Assembly: GCA_046330395.1 (NCBI GenBank)
Contig: JAXLSS010000003.1
Location: 1 to 64,000 of the forward strand
Direction of reading: 5' to 3'
DNA length: 64,000 nucleotides
From: Ga0077560 sp046330395
GTDB taxonomy: Bacteria; Actinomycetota; Thermoleophilia; Miltoncostaeales; Miltoncostaeaceae
The notes beneath the pieces were generated by a model, which was not told the origin of the DNA, searched no databases, and worked only from the letters and a program-made list of their open reading frames with translations. Position 1 is the stretch's first letter, and each line of letters opens with the position of its first letter. This document shows, in pieces, positions 16,410 to 24,566 of this stretch. The position numbers and the translations under genes were made by a program.

Positions 16410-16429
16410 GTTACCACTTCTGTTACCAC
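16410..16429. repeat. Direct repeat GTTACCAC x2 upstream of the integrase
   Basis: GTTACCAC occurs at 16410-16417 and 16422-16429, between the integrase start and the tRNA. Closely spaced short direct repeats here could be arm-type integrase sites. It could also be chance. Confidence 0.3.
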
Positions 16430-16501
16430 CCACCCTTTAGGCGGATGGTCCCTGTTGCTGGAGATGGCCGAGATACGCTTGGCCATGGCGTTCCGAGTGA
16501 A

Positions 16502-16574
<73 letters not shown>

Positions 16575-16640
16575 GCGGGCATGTTACCGAAGCCGAACCC
16601 CTCCGGTCGGGGCGGAATGGCCCCCCGAAACGGATGGGAT

Positions 16641-17198
16641 CTACTTGCCGGTGGTGGTGGCCTTGGGCGTCAGGGACTTCAGCCGCTGGCGCACCGCCGC
16701 CGAGGTGGGGCCGTCCGGAACCAGCTCGAGGTACCGCTGGTACGACAGCCGCGCCAGCAGGGTGCTGCCCTGCTGCTCGGCCAGCTGCCCCTGCTGCAGG
16801 AAGGCGTCGGCCACCTTGGGGTTGCGCAGGGTGAACTTCTGCAGCGCGTTGATGGCGTCGGTGTTGCGACCGGTGGTGGTGAGGGCGTTCACCAGCTGCT
16901 GGGTGGCGGTGAAGTCGCGTGGCGCCAGCGCCACGGCCTTCTGGGCCGTGGTGATGGACTCGTCGGTCTTCTTGTCGGCCAGGAGGGCCGCCGACAGGTC
17001 CGACAACGCGGTGGCGTCGTTGGGCGTCTTCTTCACCTGGGAGCGTGCGTCCTTCACCGCCTGAGCGGTGACCGAGGTGCCGTGGTTGCCCAGCAGCACC
17101 AGGACGATGGCGATGGCCCCCACCCCGGCGAACGCGATGGACGTGAGGACGGCGATCACCCGGACGATGCGCTTGGTGCGTTTCTCGTCGAGCAGCAC
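16641..17198 (-). CDS. Membrane-anchored TPR-repeat protein
   Basis: 185 residues. A basic N-terminus (DEKRTKR) and one transmembrane helix (VRVIAVLTSIAFAGVGAIAIVL region) are followed by tetratricopeptide-like helices: NDATALSDLSAALLADKK, ESITTAQKAVALAPRD, DAINALQKFTLRNP and DAFLQQGQLAEQQGST. Such proteins act as scaffolds in the cell envelope or in cytochrome assembly. The partner is not identifiable. It is a single gene downstream of the amidohydrolase, 11 bases apart. Confidence 0.75.
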   Translation of the reverse strand: MLLDEKRTKRIVRVIAVLTSIAFAGVGAIAIVLVLLGNHGTSVTAQAVKDARSQVKKTPNDATALSDLSAALLADKKTDESITTAQKAVALAPRDFTATQQLVNALTTTGRNTDAINALQKFTLRNPKVADAFLQQGQLAEQQGSTLLARLSYQRYLELVPDGPTSAAVRQRLKSLTPKATTTGK

Positions 17199-17209
17199 GG
17201 GTCAGGACG

Positions 17210-18499
17210 CTAACACAGGGTTGCCAGGACCTCGTCAGCGCGGCGGCTGATGGCGGCCTCATCCAGGTCCACGGCGGCCCCGTCGCGCAGCCGCGCGACC
17301 CCGTCCACCCACACCCGGCACACCGCGGCGTCGGCCCGCAGGAACAGCTCGTGGGGATCCCCGGGCCCCACGGCGCCCGCGGCGGGCCGCACGGCCACCA
17401 TGTCCGCGCGCTTCCCCGGCTCCAGGGTGCCCACCCGCGAATCCAGGCCCAGCACGCGCGCGCCGTCCAGGGTGGCCATGCGCACCATCCGCTCCGGCGT
17501 GAGCACCGCACCCGCGCGGGCGTGCACCAGGGCACAGGCGCGGGCCGCGGCCCGCCCGTCGAACGCGCCCCCCGACCCGGGGCTGTCGGATCCCAGGCCC
17601 ACGGCCACACCGGCGTCCCACAGCAGGGCCAGGGGCATCACCCCCACGCCGATGTGGGCGTTGGAGCTGGGGCAGTGGGCCACGCGCACGTCCGCGGCGG
17701 CCAGGGTGGCGGCGTCGCGGGCGTCCAGCTGCACGCAGTGGGCGGCCACCATGCCCGCACGCAGCGCTCCGGCGGCGGCCAGGCGCGCCACCGGCGCGGC
17801 GTCCGGCGGGCCGTCCCACACGGCGGGGGCACCACCCCACCGCCGCAGCGTGTCGGCCAGGGGGCCGTCGCCGCTGCGGAGTGCGCGGCACTCGTCCGGG
17901 GACTCGGCGATGTGCGTGCTCCACGCGCGCCCGACCAGCTCGGGGTGGGCGGCCATGGCACCCCACAGGCCGGGCCCCACGCTGTAGGGCGCATGGGGCG
18001 ACACGCCCACGCGCACGTGGCCGGTGGCCTCGGCCTCCAGCGCCCGGACGGCGGCGGCGGCGGCCTCCGCCCGCTGCGGGTCGTCACCGAACGCCTCCAC
18101 GCACACCGTGGCGCGAAGGCCGGCGGCGTGGCAGGCGCGCACCCCCGCGCCCAGCGGGCCGTTGTCGCACAGCGATGTCGTGCCGCTGCGCAGCGCCATC
18201 AGCGCGCCGTGCGCGGCGGCGACGTCGTGGTGCTCCGGGGGCTGACCGCGCATGACGGCCAAGAACCGCCCCAGCCACGCCCCGAACCCCGGCCCGTGGG
18301 CCACCCCGCCGGCCAGCGCCCACTCCAGGTGGCAGTGCACATCCACCAGTCCCGGCGCCAGGATCACAGCGCCCAAGTCGGTCTGCACCGCGCCGACGTG
18401 GCGCCGCAGCACCTCCGCGGCGGGTCCCACATCCAGGATCTCGCCGTCCGCGACGGCCACCGCACCGTCGTGGATGGGCGGGCCGCACACCGGGAGCAC
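17210..18499 (-). CDS. Amidohydrolase; possible aminodeoxyfutalosine deaminase
   Basis: A metal-dependent hydrolase of the ATZ/TRZ-SAH deaminase group, about 429 residues. Metal and catalytic motifs: VDVHCHLEWAL (His-x-His), VSPHAPYSVGP (His), STHIAESPDE (His...Glu) and GLGSDSPGSGG (Asp). Members deaminate aminopurine nucleosides or triazines. Because mqnA and mqnC lie 5 kb away and futalosine-pathway organisms often use such a deaminase (MqnX), that role is a reasonable guess. The start is uncertain: the natural N-terminus LRAARVLPVCGPP lacks an ATG. I use the GTG at 18499; the upstream frame overlaps tatA. Confidence 0.75.
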   Translation of the reverse strand: MLPVCGPPIHDGAVAVADGEILDVGPAAEVLRRHVGAVQTDLGAVILAPGLVDVHCHLEWALAGGVAHGPGFGAWLGRFLAVMRGQPPEHHDVAAAHGALMALRSGTTSLCDNGPLGAGVRACHAAGLRATVCVEAFGDDPQRAEAAAAAVRALEAEATGHVRVGVSPHAPYSVGPGLWGAMAAHPELVGRAWSTHIAESPDECRALRSGDGPLADTLRRWGGAPAVWDGPPDAAPVARLAAAGALRAGMVAAHCVQLDARDAATLAAADVRVAHCPSSNAHIGVGVMPLALLWDAGVAVGLGSDSPGSGGAFDGRAAARACALVHARAGAVLTPERMVRMATLDGARVLGLDSRVGTLEPGKRADMVAVRPAAGAVGPGDPHELFLRADAAVCRVWVDGVARLRDGAAVDLDEAAISRRADEVLATLC

Positions 18500-18518
18500 C
18501 CGGGCGGCCCGGAGGACC

Positions 18519-18710
18519 TCAGCGGTCGCCGTCGCCGATCTCGCCGGGACGCGACGACTGCGCGTCGTGGGTCTCCTCGCCGCTGATGCCCTTCTTGAAC
18601 TCACGGGCACTGGAACCGAGGCTGCGGCCGATCTCCGGGAGCCGCTTCGCCCCGAACACCACCAGCACGATCAGCAGCACGATCAGCAGCTGGACCGGTG
18701 AGAAGTCCAT
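18519..18710 (-). CDS. tatA: TatA-family translocase subunit (second copy)
   Basis: 63 residues. One helix, PVQLLIVLLIVLVVFGAKR, the hinge FGAKRLPEIGRSLGSS and the amphipathic segment FKKGISGEE. GGAGGACAGG precedes the ATG. It lies outside the accessory zone and is shorter than the copy at 5682, so it is more likely the resident tatA. Its stop lies about 20 bases upstream of the amidohydrolase start. Confidence 0.9.
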   Translation of the reverse strand: MDFSPVQLLIVLLIVLVVFGAKRLPEIGRSLGSSAREFKKGISGEETHDAQSSRPGEIGDGDR

Positions 18711-18767
18711 CCTGTCCTCCTGACCGGCGCGGCAAAACGCCGGAGTTGGCAACCCCGCCAGGGTAGC

Positions 18768-19190
18768 ATGCGGTCCGTGAGCGCCTCACGCCGTGCAGGT
18801 GCGGCCTGGTTCGACCCCATCCCGGCGGCGTGGGGCGGGCTGGTGGGCGCCATCGGGGTGATGGTGGGCGGCGGTCACAGCATGCCCATACGACTGTCCA
18901 TCGCGGTGGTGGCGTACGCCCTGGGCGGCTTCCTGGCGGGCGTGCGCGCGGGCACGCGGCGGCTGCCCCACGCGCTGGCCGGCTGGGTGGTGTCCATCGC
19001 CATCGCCCTGGCGTTCGTGCTGCTGTCGGCCGCGGCGCACGTGTTCGGTGCCGATTCGGAGGCCGAGCTGCTGCCCGGCGGCGCCGGCGCGACGCTCACC
19101 ACGCTGGCGGTGGGGCTCGCCGGATGCGCCGCTGGGGGCCTGTTGGCCCACCGCTGGCTGCGCCCGAAGGCGCGCCGGCGCCGCTACTGA
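18768..19190 (+). CDS. Small four-helix membrane protein
   Basis: 140 residues, function unknown. Four hydrophobic segments: AAWGGLVGAIGVMVGGG, LSIAVVAYALGGFLAGV, LAGWVVSIAIALAFVLL and LTTLAVGLAGCAAGGLLA, with a basic tail (RPKARRRRY). It is divergent from tatA, and its last bases overlap the dcd stop by 7 nt. Confidence 0.6.
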   Translation: MRSVSASRRAGAAWFDPIPAAWGGLVGAIGVMVGGGHSMPIRLSIAVVAYALGGFLAGVRAGTRRLPHALAGWVVSIAIALAFVLLSAAAHVFGADSEAELLPGGAGATLTTLAVGLAGCAAGGLLAHRWLRPKARRRRY

Positions 19191-19744
19191 GCGCGGTCGG
19201 GGAAGTTGCGGTAGTACTCGCTGGCGGTGGGACCCGACTGCCCCAGGTACTTGCCCTGATAGGGGCGGTCCACCGGCGTGGTGAGCGTGAGGAACGAGAT
19301 CTGGCCGATGGGCATGCCCGGGTAGATGGTGATGGGCAGGCGGGCCACGTTGGACAGCTCCAGCGTGATCATGCCGTCCCAGCCCGGGTCGATGTAGCCG
19401 GCCGTGGAGTGGATGAGCAGCCCCAGCCGGCCCAGGCTGGACTTGCCCTCCAGGCGCGCCACCAGATCGTCGGGGATGGCGACCCGCTCCAGCGTGGACC
19501 CCAGCACGAACTCACCGGGGTGCAGGATGAACGGCTCGTCGTCGTCCATGCGCACCAGGTCGGTGAGGTCGTGGGACGGTGACCGCACGTCGATGAACGG
19601 CTGCCGGTTGTTCTGGAACACCCGGAACTCCGGCGCCACCCGCACATCCACCGAGGACGGCTGGATGAGGGACTCATCGAAGGGATCGATCACCAGCCGA
19701 CCGGACGCCAGCTGTTCGCGGATGCTTCGGTCGGACAGGACCAC
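19184..19744 (-). CDS. dcd: dCTP deaminase
   Basis: Converts dCTP to dUTP (and possibly on to dUMP in bifunctional versions) in thymidylate supply. About 186 residues from the GTG at 19744, giving the usual VLSDRSIREQLASGR start. Conserved stretches: IQPSSVDVRV, HPGEFVLGSTLE, LEGKSSLGRLGLLIH, TAGYIDPGWDG, LELSNVARLPITIYPG and QISFL. The catalytic Glu is in TLELSN and the Ser/Arg in GKSSLGR. Upstream in-frame codons (MPHAGAYASG) are possible but not family-like. Confidence 0.93.
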   Translation of the reverse strand: MVLSDRSIREQLASGRLVIDPFDESLIQPSSVDVRVAPEFRVFQNNRQPFIDVRSPSHDLTDLVRMDDDEPFILHPGEFVLGSTLERVAIPDDLVARLEGKSSLGRLGLLIHSTAGYIDPGWDGMITLELSNVARLPITIYPGMPIGQISFLTLTTPVDRPYQGKYLGQSGPTASEYYRNFPDRAQ

Positions 19745-19791
19745 GCCGGAAGCGTACGCACCCGCATGGGGCATCCGCTACCCTCGGACGC

Positions 19792-20840
19792 ATGGCCGAA
19801 CGCGCACTCCGGGCGCCCGCCCCCACCGACGCCGACCACCTCGAGCGGGTGCGTCAGGCGCGCGCGGAGGGCCGGGTGCCCGACGTCATCCTGGGCGACG
19901 TGCTGGTGGGTGACGGCCCGCTGGACCACCTGGAGGCGGTGGACGTCACCGCGGACGAGCTGGAGCAGCTGGTGCGCGCCACGCGGCTGCCGCGCTGGGT
20001 GATCGCCAAGAACCCCCTGTCCGGCGGCTTCGTGGACACCAAGGCCCTGATGCGCTCGCGTGACCTGGTGACGGTGTGCGAGGAGGCCGCCTGCCCCAAC
20101 ATCGGCCGCTGCTGGGCCCGCCGCACCGCCACGTTCATGATCGCCGGCGCCCAGTGCACCCGCGGGTGCCGGTTCTGCAACGTCGCCACCGGCCGGCCAT
20201 CGGGGCCGCCCGACCCCGATGAACCCGAACGCGTGGCGCGCACCGCCGCGGAGATGGGCCTGCGGTTCGTGGTGGTCACCGCCGTGGCGCGCGACGACAT
20301 CCCGGACGGCGGCGCCGCGCACTTCGCCGCCACCATCCGCGCGCTGCGCGAGCACGTCCCCGGGGTGAAGGTGGAGGTGCTCATCCCCGACCTGCGCGGG
20401 GCGTGGGACGCGCTGGACGTCATCCTGGACGCGGCGCCCGACGTGATGAACCACAACACCGAGACCGTGCCGCGGCTGTACGCGCGCGTGCGGCCGGGCG
20501 CCCGGTACGAGAGCGCACCCTGGAGCTGCTGGCGCGGTCGGCCGCGGCCGGCCTGCGCACCAAGAGCGGCATCATGGTGGGGCTGGGCGAGCGGCTCCCC
20601 GAGATCGCCGGGGTGTTCACCGACCTGGCATCGGTGGGCTGCGAGCTGGCCACCGTTGGTCAGTACCTGCGCCCCACGGTGGGCCACCTGCCGGTGACCC
20701 GCTACTACGCGCCCGCCGAGTACCCCGCCCTCGCCCGCCTGGGCCGCTCCGTGGGCCTGGCGCACGTGGAGGCCGGCCCGCTGGTGCGGTCGTCCTTCGA
20801 GGCCGACCGCGTGGCCGATGCGGTGCCCGTTTTCGGGTAG
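19792..20840 (+). CDS. lipA: Lipoyl synthase, interrupted by a frameshift
   Basis: A radical-SAM enzyme that inserts two sulfurs into octanoyl groups to make lipoate. The auxiliary cluster motif EEAACPNIGRCW and the SAM cluster motif GAQCTRGCRFCNVATG are both present, then VTAVARDDIPDGGA. The frame shifts near 20,509-20,513 (...GARYE then AGCGC): the C-terminal third (TLELLARSAAAGLRTKSGI, ending SFEADRVADAVPVFG) continues in another frame. This is an indel or a sequencing error. The N-terminus carries about 65 extra residues (ERVRQARAEGRVPDVILGD...) before the usual RLPRW start. A hairpin follows the stop. Confidence 0.9.
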
Positions 20841-20868
20841 TCCGAGGCGCCCGGTGGGCGCCCGCGGA
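20841..20868 (+). terminator. Hairpin after lipA
   Basis: TCCG-A-GGCGCCC / GGGCGCC-CG-CGGA around a GGT loop, immediately after the lipA stop. No T run follows, so termination is only probable. Confidence 0.5.
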
Positions 20869-21000
20869 CCTCGCCGCGACGTCGCGTGCGGGACGCTCAA
20901 GTTGGCGTGGGAGGGGCCCGATACGGGGAGAGCTTGTTGAGGCCACGGCCACAAGCAGCACGCCACGGATGGCGGCTGGGCCAGAGTCCAGGAAAGGGCC

Positions 21001-21435
21001 ATGAAGGGCTACCGAACCAAGAAGATCGCCCTGCCCGGGGGCAGGGTCATCGAGATCGTCTACTTCGCCGAGCCGAACGGGGATGACCCGGACACCTCGG
21101 CCCCCGAGGCGGCCTCCCCCGACGCCGCACACCACCACCACACCCAGGGCCTGCACGTGTGCGAGGCCTGCGGTGGCGACCTGGTGTACCCGGTGGCCTG
21201 GGAGGAGCGCGACGGCGACCGCTGGCGCATCGAGCGCCGCTGCCCCGACTGCGAGTGGCGTGACACCTCGGAGTTCCACCAGAGCGAGGTGGAGCTGTTC
21301 GACGACGTCCTCAACGAGGGCACCGAGGACCTGCTGGTGTCGCTGCGCAACTTCGCGCGCACCAACATGGAGGAGGACATCGAGCGCCTCATCGAGGCGA
21401 TCCACATGGACCTCATCCAGCCGATGGACTTCTGA
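21001..21435 (+). CDS. Zinc-ribbon protein of unknown function
   Basis: 144 residues. A short opening beta region (TKKIALPGGRVIEIVYFAEP), an acidic linker with HHHH, then a four-cysteine ribbon CEACGGDLVYPVAW ... CPDCEWRD, and an acidic helical tail (ELFDDVLNEGTEDLLVSL). It looks like a conserved small regulatory or RNA/DNA-binding protein; no family name is recognised. Context (lipA upstream, rhodanese converging) gives no clear hint. Confidence 0.65.
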   Translation: MKGYRTKKIALPGGRVIEIVYFAEPNGDDPDTSAPEAASPDAAHHHHTQGLHVCEACGGDLVYPVAWEERDGDRWRIERRCPDCEWRDTSEFHQSEVELFDDVLNEGTEDLLVSLRNFARTNMEEDIERLIEAIHMDLIQPMDF

Positions 21436-21489
21436 CGATCTCGCCGTGATACGCCGGGCCCGCGCAGCGGGCCCCACGTCGAAGTGCGT

Positions 21490-21810
21490 TCAGCTGGGGG
21501 GCTGGCCCACGTAGGGCAGCCCCGCGGCCGCCCACGCGATGATGCCGCCGTCGAGGTTGGCCACCTCGGTGTGGTCGCTGTTGCCGACGAGGTAGTCGGC
21601 CACCTGGGCGCTGCGGCGCCCGGACCGGCACATGATGATGAGCGGCTCGTCCGGGAGTTCGTCCACGCGCTCCAGCAATTCGCTCATGGGCAGCAGCTGC
21701 ACGCCCTCCACATGGGTGGTGTCGTACTCGTGCTGCTCACGCACGTCGATGATGACGGCGCGGCCGGCCTGGGCAGCGTCCAGCGCCTCCTGGGGGGTGA
21801 GCTCCTCCAT
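21490..21810 (-). CDS. Single-domain rhodanese-like protein
   Basis: 106 residues. CH2A-like opening AVIIDVREQHEYDTTHV, an active loop with cysteine, IIMCRSGRRSAQVADYL, and ending LDGGIIAW. The CRSGRRS loop is the rhodanese sulfurtransferase signature (single domain, PspE/GlpE type). It carries persulfide sulfur in the cytoplasm; the partner is unknown. The structured repeat at 21,862 lies just upstream of its start. Confidence 0.85.
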   Translation of the reverse strand: MEELTPQEALDAAQAGRAVIIDVREQHEYDTTHVEGVQLLPMSELLERVDELPDEPLIIMCRSGRRSAQVADYLVGNSDHTEVANLDGGIIAWAAAGLPYVGQPPS

Positions 21811-21861
21811 TGGACGGCATCTTACCGAGACGCCCCGCCGCCGCCCCGGCGGCGTTCGACC

Positions 21862-22078
21862 ATGGGACCCGTCAATGAGACGGGTCCACGCCTCATGTCG
21901 AAGTCTCCGCCTCGAAGGCCGCGGCTGCGCCCCTGATTGGGGACGGTGCAGGGTGTGAGTCCCCCGAGCCATGGACGGCGAGGTGCAACCTGTGACCGGG
22001 CAGGAGCAAGCCCGCGGTGGTGACGCCAAACTCGCCGGACCCGCCATCCAGAACGGATCCCTGCGAGAAAGACCCTGC
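21862..22078 (+). ncRNA. Candidate structured RNA, copy A
   Basis: About 217 bases closely matching a second copy at 41,948. It opens with a 9-bp hairpin GGACCCGTC-AATGA-GACGGGTCC (21,865-21,887). Conserved blocks follow: CTCATGTCGAAGTCTCCGCC, GATTGGGGACGGTGCAGGG, TGTGAGTCCCCCGAGCC, GGCGAGGTGCAACCTGTGAC and GTGGTGACGCCAAACTCGCC. CGGCGAG near 21,977 can pair with CTCGCCG near 22,031 to enclose a multi-branched region. The hairpin differs from copy B by two compensatory pair changes, which supports RNA over DNA function. The strand is assumed from the 5' position of the hairpin and is not proven. It does not fit the common riboswitch signatures I checked. Confidence 0.6.
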
Positions 22079-22097
22079 AAAAAGCGGATCTCTGAAG

Positions 22098-23192
22098 CTA
22101 GAAGCGCTTCACGACCCGGTAGAGCGTGTCGCGCTGCACGGCCCTTCGGCCCGTCGCCTCGATCGCCGCCACCATGCGCTCCGTGTCCAGTTTGAACGCG
22201 GTGCCCGCCGCGCGCACCACGTTCTCCTCGATCATGATGGAGCCCATGTCGTCGCAGCCGAACTCCAGCGCCAGCTGGCCGATGCGCAGACCCTGGGTCA
22301 CCCATGAGCTCTGGAAGTGGTCGAAGTTGTCCAGGTACAGCCGGCTGACCGCCACCATCATCAGGTAGTCGGCCGAGGTGGTGTGGGCGTGGTCGTCACC
22401 GCGCTTGCTGCCGCCGCCCGACTGGTAGCTCCAGCACACGAAGGCCCGGAAGCCCGGTGCCTCGTCCTGCAGCTCGCGGAGGCGGCGCAGGTGCTCCACC
22501 CGCTCCTCCAGCGTGTCCACGGTGCCGTACATCATGGTGGCGCTGGTGCTCATGCCCTGCAGGTGGGCGGCCCGCATCACACCCAGCCACTCGTCGGTGG
22601 TGGTCTTCTTCGGGGCGATGATCTGACGCACCCGGTCCACCAGGATCTCGGCGCCGCCGCCCGGGATGGAGTCCAGCCCCGCGGCCCGCAGGCGGGTGAT
22701 GGTGTCCTCCAGCGACAGCTTGGAGAACCGCGCGATGTGCAGCACCTCCGACGGCGAGAGGGCGTGCAGGTGGATGGGGTAGCGCGCCTTGATCGACGAG
22801 AACAGGTCCTCGTAGTAGTCGATGCGCAGGCCCGGGTGGTGGCCGCCCTGCAGCAGCAGCGCCGTGCCGCCCAGGGCGAGGGTCTCCTCGATCTTCCGGA
22901 AGATCACCGACTTGGGCAGGACGTAGCCCTCGGGGTCGCGCGGCAGCCGGTAGAAGGCGCAGAAGTCGCAGTCGGTCACACAGAAGTTCGTGTAGTTGAC
23001 GTTGCGATCGATGATGAACGTGACCTCGTCCGGGTTGCCCTCGCGATCGCGCACCTCGCGCGCGGCGCGCCCCACCGACACCAGGTCGCCGCTGCGCAGC
23101 AGGGTCAGCGCGTCGTCGTCGCCGAGGCGCTCCCCGGAGCGGGCGCGATCCAGCACCTCGAGGTGGTCGGCGGGCGGTGCAACCGTGGTCAT
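22098..23192 (-). CDS. mqnC: Cyclic dehypoxanthine futalosine synthase
   Basis: A radical-SAM enzyme of the futalosine route to menaquinone that cyclises dehypoxanthine futalosine. 364 residues. The cluster motif CVTDCDFCAFYR (C-x3-C-x2-C) is preceded by IDRNVNYTNF. Also present: LQGGHHPGL, HALSPSEV, GLDSIPGGGAEIL, MMYGTVDT and, near the end, CDDMGSIMIEENVVRAAG, all typical of MqnC. The ATG at 23192 lies 23 bases after the mqnA stop in the same operon (ubiX, menG, polyprenyl synthase, unknown, mqnA, mqnC). Confidence 0.95.
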   Translation of the reverse strand: MTTVAPPADHLEVLDRARSGERLGDDDALTLLRSGDLVSVGRAAREVRDREGNPDEVTFIIDRNVNYTNFCVTDCDFCAFYRLPRDPEGYVLPKSVIFRKIEETLALGGTALLLQGGHHPGLRIDYYEDLFSSIKARYPIHLHALSPSEVLHIARFSKLSLEDTITRLRAAGLDSIPGGGAEILVDRVRQIIAPKKTTTDEWLGVMRAAHLQGMSTSATMMYGTVDTLEERVEHLRRLRELQDEAPGFRAFVCWSYQSGGGSKRGDDHAHTTSADYLMMVAVSRLYLDNFDHFQSSWVTQGLRIGQLALEFGCDDMGSIMIEENVVRAAGTAFKLDTERMVAAIEATGRRAVQRDTLYRVVKRF

Positions 23193-23214
23193 CGGACGGG
23201 TGGTCCCCCTGTGG

Positions 23215-24021
23215 TCAGGCGGCCGCGAGGTGCGGCAGCCGGGCGAGCTGTCCTGTCTCGCGCGCGAGCTCCAGGAAGTGGGTGAGCCCGCGGCGCTCCG
23301 CGGGCCCGAAACCGTAGCGCAGGCGCGCGAAGTAGGCCGCGATGAAGTCGGGCGGGAAGGGGAACCGGCGGGCGGCCGCGGCCACCACGGCGCCGGGGTC
23401 GGCCGCATACCGCTCCTGCGCCTCGGTGAGCAGGCGCACCAGGTCGTCCAGGCGGGGCGCCAGCGCCTCGGGCACGTCCCGGCGGGCCGCCCACACCGCG
23501 AACACCATGGGCAGGCCGGTGCGGGTGGCCCACATCTCGCCCAGGTCGGTGTGGTGCGGGGCGAAGGGCGTGCGCAACCCTGCCAGGGCTTCATCGCCGA
23601 TCAGCAGCACCCCGTCGGTGAGCCGCAGCGCCTGGCGCGGCGGCGTGGTGAGGAGCACGAACTCCACGTCCGGGCCCGCCAGCACGCGCAGCAGTGCCAC
23701 GGAGGTGGCGCTGTGCGGGAGTGAGCGCCACCGAGCGCAGCCGCTCGAACGGCACGCGCGAGAACACCTGGATGCTGTCCACCGCGCCGCACCGGCGCTG
23801 ATGGACGCCACCGGCAGCAGCCGCAGGGCATCGGCGTTGCGCGCGAACTCGATCGACGACATGGCCGACACGTCCAGCCGCCCGTCCAGCACCTGCGCGT
23901 TGAGGGTGGTGGGCACCCCGTCGGTGAACACCATCCCCTCGCCGTGGGCGCGGGCCAGGTGGTGGTACAGGGGGTACATGTTGAGGTGGGAGATGCGTCC
24001 CACACGCAGCGCCGGGGTCAC
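23215..24021 (-). CDS. mqnA: Chorismate dehydratase MqnA, with two compensating frameshifts
   Basis: First enzyme of the futalosine pathway, dehydrating chorismate to 3-enolpyruvylbenzoate. The N-terminus RVGRISHLNMYPLY, then GVPTTLNAQVLDGRLDVS and MSSIEFARNAD, match MqnA; the C-terminal half has LTDGVLLIGDEAL, WATRTGLPMVFAVWA and FLELARETGQL. Between about 23,717 and 23,797 the correct protein (VDSIQVFSRVPFERLRSVAL) reads in another frame. One base appears missing near 23,790 and one extra C near 23,718. Start: GTG at 24021, with GGAGG upstream and a GTGA overlap with the previous gene. Confidence 0.85.
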   Translation of the reverse strand: MTPALRVGRISHLNMYPLYHHLARAHGEGMVFTDGVPTTLNAQVLDGRLDVSAMSSIEFARNADALRLLPVASISAGAARWTASRCSRACRSSGCARWRSLPHSATSVALLRVLAGPDVEFVLLTTPPRQALRLTDGVLLIGDEALAGLRTPFAPHHTDLGEMWATRTGLPMVFAVWAARRDVPEALAPRLDDLVRLLTEAQERYAADPGAVVAAAARRFPFPPDFIAAYFARLRYGFGPAERRGLTHFLELARETGQLARLPHLAAA

Positions 24022-24566
24022 GTCGCCTCCTGGACGGTCACGCGCAGGGGTCCGGCCAGCAATCCGGCGTCGGTGGGGTCGCCGGCCGGGATGCGCCACT
24101 GGGTGGCGCCGAACGCCACGGCCACCTGGCAGGCCTCCGGCCCCAGGTGATGCCAGCTGGGCTGCACCTCCACCCCCGGGGGGAGCACGGCGCGCGCCGC
24201 CGCCATCACCGTGAGGTCCTCCACGCCCCACGAGCCGGGCCGGGCGGTGCTGTCGTCACCCGGCTCGGGGCGCACGACGCGCAGCAGGCCGGTGTCACCG
24301 GCCAGCTCGGCCAGCGCCAGCAGCCGGTCGGCCACCTGCTCGGGGGTGGTGCCGGCCCCGTACCGCACAAGCGCCTCACTGGGCCTGCCGTGGGCGTGGG
24401 CGTCGCGGTGCGCGGCGATGCTGCCCTCGGTGTCGACGTCCACCAGCCAGTCGGCGGGCGGGTCGCCCCGCACCACGCGCACCGTGCCGGCGGGTGCGGG
24501 CGCCACCCGGGCCGCCGCCAGCGGGTCGGCGTGGCGGATGAGGTCGATGAGTGCCTCGCGGGTCAC
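24018..24566 (-). CDS. Uncharacterised protein in the menaquinone operon
   Basis: 182 residues. It starts at a GTG overlapping the polyprenyl synthase stop and ends in a GTGA overlap with mqnA, so it is translationally coupled on both sides. Features: LVTREALIDLIRHADP, WLVDVDTEGSIAAHRDAHAH, LLALAELAGDTGLLRVVRPE, LTVMAAARAVLPPGVEVQPS and QVAVAFGATQWRIPAGDP. The last two segments recall the C-terminal, post-barrel region of radical-SAM menaquinone enzymes (MqnE/MqnC), but the cysteine motif is absent. Possibly a scaffold or regulator of mqn enzymes; this is speculation. Confidence 0.65.
   Translation of the reverse strand: MTREALIDLIRHADPLAAARVAPAPAGTVRVVRGDPPADWLVDVDTEGSIAAHRDAHAHGRPSEALVRYGAGTTPEQVADRLLALAELAGDTGLLRVVRPEPGDDSTARPGSWGVEDLTVMAAARAVLPPGVEVQPSWHHLGPEACQVAVAFGATQWRIPAGDPTDAGLLAGPLRVTVQEAT

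Noticed and set aside
4640..16501. A single element bounded by the tRNA-Arg half and tRNA-Lys
   Set aside because: The two tRNAs differ in T-arm, acceptor and anticodon, so they cannot be the two ends of one integration event.
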